Assembly: GCA_937988735.1 (NCBI GenBank) | Contig: CALKHQ010000159.1 | Span: 1 to 8,733 of the forward strand | DNA from: an uncultured Alphaproteobacteria bacterium | GTDB lineage: Bacteria > Pseudomonadota > Alphaproteobacteria > CALKHQ01 | Direction of reading: 5' to 3' | DNA length: 8,733 bases | Part shown: piece by piece, positions 7,088-8,733 of the stretch | Layout: each line of letters starts with the position of its first letter | How positions within the stretch are numbered: position 1 is the stretch's first letter | Position numbers and translations under genes: made by a program | The notes under the pieces: generated by a model | What the model was told of the DNA's origin: nothing | The model's database searches: none | The model's input: only the letters and a program-made list of their open reading frames with translations

Positions 7088-7926
7088 GCGGGCGCCAGCA
7101 CGCCTGCGGCGTCGCCGCGCGGCAGGGCGTCGCCCCCCGCCGACGGCTCGGGACGGCGCGACGGGCCGCCGAGATAGGCCTCGATCACCCGCGGATCGGC
7201 GCGGATCTCCGCCATGGTGCCGCGCGCGAGCACCGTCCCCTCCGCCATCACGATCACCGGATTGCAGAGCCGGGCGATCATGTCCATGTCGTGCTCGATC
7301 ACGCAGAAGGTGTAGCCCTGCTCGCGGTTCAGCCGCTCGATCATGCCGGCAAGCTCGGCGAGCAGCGTGCGGTTGACGCCGGCCCCGATCTCGTCCAGCA
7401 GCACCGTGCGACAGCCGGACATCATCACCCGGCCCAGCTCCAGCAGCTTCTTCTGCCCGCCGGAGAGCCGCGCCGCCGGCTCGTCGGCGAGGTGGTCGAG
7501 GCGGAGGAAGGCGAGCACCTCGCGCGCCTGCTCGGTGAGCGCGGCTTCCTGCCGGCGGACGGCGCCCCAGCGGGTGAAGCCGGACCACAGCCGCTCGCCG
7601 ACCTGGCCGGGGGGCGGCACCAGCAGGTTCTCCAGCACCGTCAGGCTGCCGAACTCGTGCGCGATCTGGAAGGTGCGGGCGAGCCCGAGGCGGTAGATCT
7701 GGTGCGGATGCAGGCCGCCGATCGACCGGCCGTCGAGCAGGATCCGGCCGCGATCGGGCGCGTAGAGGCCGGCGATGATGTTGAACAGCGTGGACTTGCC
7801 CGCGCCGTTGGGGCCGATCAGCCCGGTGATCGACCCGCGTCGCACGCTGAGCGTGCAGTCGCGGACGGCGCGGATGCCTCCGAACGACTTGCATACGCCG
7901 GCGACGACGATCGCGTCGTCCGGCAT
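7084..7926 (-). CDS. livG: LivG-type ATP-binding protein of the HAAT ABC importer
   Basis: A 280-residue cytosolic ATPase, partner of LivF. Walker A GPNGAGKS at 38-45, Q-loop LARTFQIAHEF (Q87), signature LSGGQKK at 154-160, H-switch VIEHDMDM (H212). Walker B is TVLLDEIGAGVNRTLL: the usual Pro after DE is Ile180 and the D-loop is GAGVN, a variant I believe marks a LivG sub-branch. After the normal end (IEAYLGG) comes an unusual Pro/Ala/Gly-rich tail of about 27 residues. ATG 7926 is preferred, with GAAGG at 7937-7941; a GTG at 7956 would add ten low-complexity residues and has no Shine-Dalgarno. It is the first of the three liv genes and lies 33 bp after the HINT-protein stop on the same strand, so transcription may enter from that gene. 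Confidence 0.94.
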   Translation of the reverse strand: MPDDAIVVAGVCKSFGGIRAVRDCTLSVRRGSITGLIGPNGAGKSTLFNIIAGLYAPDRGRILLDGRSIGGLHPHQIYRLGLARTFQIAHEFGSLTVLENLLVPPPGQVGERLWSGFTRWGAVRRQEAALTEQAREVLAFLRLDHLADEPAARLSGGQKKLLELGRVMMSGCRTVLLDEIGAGVNRTLLAELAGMIERLNREQGYTFCVIEHDMDMIARLCNPVIVMAEGTVLARGTMAEIRADPRVIEAYLGGPSRRPEPSAGGDALPRGDAAGVLAPA

Positions 7927-7959
7927 CCCGGCCCCGCCTTCGGCCGCGGCGCCCACCGG

Positions 7960-8472
7960 CTAGTGGGCGAGCAGGCGGAGGTCGGAGACGTAGTAGGTGC
8001 CGGTGATGTCGACCTCGAAGTTGTAGACGGTGAACTCGCCGCGCCGCATGCGGCAGCTCTCGATCTTGTAGGTGGCGCCGTCGTAGGCAATGATCGTGTT
8101 GCCCACCGAGTTCTCGATCACCCGCTTCCAGCCGTTGGTGGTGAGGAACGGATGGTCGCGCGTCACCTGGATGGTCTGGCCGCCGATGCCCATCTCGTAG
8201 ATGACGTGCTCGACGCGGCTGTTGAACCCGCTGATCCGCTGCTCGACGACCCGCTCGTAGTCGCGGTCATAGGAGAGCACCACGTCGCCGTTCTTCAGGT
8301 CCTCGATGTTGCGCAGACCCGACGGAGTCAGGATCTTGGTGCCGGCGACGAAGGAATTGTCGACCGGGCCTTCCAGCGGCGGCTCGTAGGGCGGCACGTA
8401 AGGCATTTCCGCGTTTGCGGCCGCGGCGCCAAGCGCCGTGGCGATCACGGCACCTGCCAGTAGCATCTTCAT
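7960..8472 (-). CDS. Exported HINT-domain (hedgehog/intein-like) small protein
   Basis: A 170-residue protein. Residues 1-21 form a Sec signal peptide (MKMLLAGAV..., AAANA before E22). Residues 22-39 are a Pro/Tyr/Glu-rich linker. The rest is a HINT fold: SFVAGTKILTPSG (from S40), IEDLKNGDVVLSYD, the block-B motif VTRDHPF (T104, H107), and a closing strand YNFEVDITGTYYVSDLRLLAH that ends the protein. HINT domains self-cleave at the peptide bond before their first residue, usually Cys. Here that residue is Ser40 (codon TCC), and the terminal Asn of inteins is absent because the protein stops at H170. So N-terminal cleavage is conceivable and splicing is not. ATG 8472 has GGGGAG 8 nt upstream; the frame upstream of it lacks a better start. 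No effector or toxin domain is attached. Function is unknown. It could be a decayed remnant, a self-processing exported peptide or a structural fold. Confidence 0.85.
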   Translation of the reverse strand: MKMLLAGAVIATALGAAAANAEMPYVPPYEPPLEGPVDNSFVAGTKILTPSGLRNIEDLKNGDVVLSYDRDYERVVEQRISGFNSRVEHVIYEMGIGGQTIQVTRDHPFLTTNGWKRVIENSVGNTIIAYDGATYKIESCRMRRGEFTVYNFEVDITGTYYVSDLRLLAH

Positions 8473-8480
8473 CGCAGAAA

Positions 8481-8486
8481 CTCCCC
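8481..8486 (-). promoter_or_regulatory. Ribosome binding site deciding the HINT protein start
   Basis: GGGGAG on the minus strand lies 8 nt before ATG 8472. This start puts the signal peptide right at the N-terminus, whereas the longer frame from TTG 8523 would add 17 residues before it. Confidence 0.75.
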
Positions 8487-8518
8487 ACATCGGACCGAAA
8501 CCAGCCCCTGGGGGGAGG

Positions 8519-8546
8519 GTCAACAGATTCCGCGACGGGCGTCAAC
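8519..8546 (-). promoter_or_regulatory. Tandem GTTGAC boxes upstream of the HINT gene
   Basis: On the minus strand GTTGAC occurs twice (8541-8546 and 8519-8524), 22 bp apart, about two DNA turns. TTGAC is the core of a -35 element, but no good -10 lies at the right distance from either copy. They may be a promoter with a weak -10 or a paired operator. This is the only promoter-like signal seen in the 133-bp gap (8473-8605). Confidence 0.3.
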
Positions 8547-8572
8547 CGCAAGCTGTGCCGCAGACGGGGGAG

Positions 8573-8596
8573 CCGGGCCGGCGGACGCCGGCCCGG
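8573..8596 (-). terminator. GC-rich hairpin after the right-edge gene
   Basis: A perfect stem (ccgggccggc 8573-8582 with gccggcccgg 8587-8596, 4-nt loop) starts about 10 nt after the stop of the partial minus-strand gene. No T-run follows, so it may terminate weakly or only protect the transcript end. It suggests that gene and the HINT gene are separate units. Confidence 0.5.
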
Positions 8597-8605
8597 TCGC
8601 AAGGG

Positions 8606-8733
8606 TCAGCTTCCGTAGCGCGCGGACAGCGCCGCCTCGACCTCCGGGTCGGCGGGCGCGGCGCCGGTGGCGGCCGCGATGTCGGCCATCCGGTCGACGA
8701 GGCGGAGGGTGAGCGGGTCGTCGGCGCCCAGCT
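8606..8733 (-). CDS. Unidentified protein, C-terminal 41 residues (partial)
   Basis: A minus-strand frame enters from the right edge and ends with TGA at 8606-8608, giving 41 residues that finish AALSARYGS. The composition is soluble and Ala/Asp-rich (LGADDPLTLRLVDRMADIAA...), with no membrane segment, so it is not the missing LivM. GC-rich third codon positions match the neighbours. The family cannot be recognised from this tail. A hairpin follows the stop. Confidence 0.65.
   Translation of the reverse strand, partial: LGADDPLTLRLVDRMADIAAATGAAPADPEVEAALSARYGS

Noticed and set aside
6350..7894. An apparent 514-residue LivF with a long N-terminal extension
   Set aside because: The first half is livG read in the wrong frame. 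LivF starts at ATG 7087, overlapping the livG stop.
7291..8463. A 390-codon plus-strand frame opposite livG and the HINT gene
   Set aside because: It shows no domain, no ribosome binding site and biased composition. The minus-strand genes have clear family motifs.
7960..8472. HINT protein as a functional intein or a polymorphic toxin pre-domain
   Set aside because: There is no C-terminal extein, no terminal Asn, no homing endonuclease insert and no toxin domain after it.
1..8733. CRISPR arrays, tRNA or rRNA genes, transposases, phage genes, integration sites
   Set aside because: No regularly spaced repeats, cloverleaf-like segments, transposase motifs or att-like direct repeats at gene borders were seen on either strand.

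Overview
This is a high-GC chromosomal window that looks alphaproteobacterial (Rhodospirillales or Rhizobiales type). The evidence is the strong GC bias at third codon positions, long spurious open frames opposite almost every gene, a branched-chain-amino-acid-type ABC importer, and intergenic palindromes of the 'CCTTCTCCC...GGGAGAAGG' and 'CCCCTCTCCC...GGTGAGGGG' type common in that group. The assignment rests on appearance and is not proven.

Layout from left to right. (1) On the minus strand from 1627 to the window edge is the first 542 codons of an MsbA-like ABC exporter with fused membrane and ATPase domains; its last part lies outside the window. (2) 1628-2000 is non-coding. It holds two adjacent palindromic intergenic repeats and a strong intrinsic terminator serving the minus-strand gene to its right. 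(3) 2001-3017 (minus) encodes a Gfo/Idh/MocA-type NAD(P)-dependent oxidoreductase. (4) It is divergent from a plus-strand pair separated from it by a 226-bp intergenic region: a PLP-dependent DegT/DnrJ/EryC1/StrS aminotransferase (3244-4491) and a PhyH-type Fe(II)/2-oxoglutarate oxygenase (4488-5315). The stop codon of the first overlaps the GTG start of the second. (5) A short convergent spacer (5316-5442) carries a degenerate repeat. (6) The minus-strand block livG (7926-7084), livF (7087-6350), livH (6330-5443) encodes two ATPases and one permease of a LIV-type (HAAT) importer. No livM permease and no periplasmic binding protein are visible. (7) Immediately upstream of livG on the same strand is a small exported protein made of a signal peptide, an 18-residue Pro-rich linker and a HINT (hedgehog/intein-like) domain with Ser in place of the usual Cys1 and no terminal Asn. 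(8) The right edge carries the last 41 codons of an unidentified minus-strand gene, followed by a GC-rich hairpin.

How the genes may work together. The oxidoreductase, aminotransferase and oxygenase have the composition of a small-molecule tailoring set: oxidise an alcohol to a ketone, transaminate it, hydroxylate the product. The best-known precedent for a Gfo/Idh/MocA plus DegT pairing is amino-sugar or aminocyclitol synthesis. Substrates cannot be read from the sequence. The LIV-type transporter is probably an uptake system for a small organic solute. Any link between it, the three enzymes and the HINT protein is inference from proximity. The most unusual item is the free-standing exported HINT protein.
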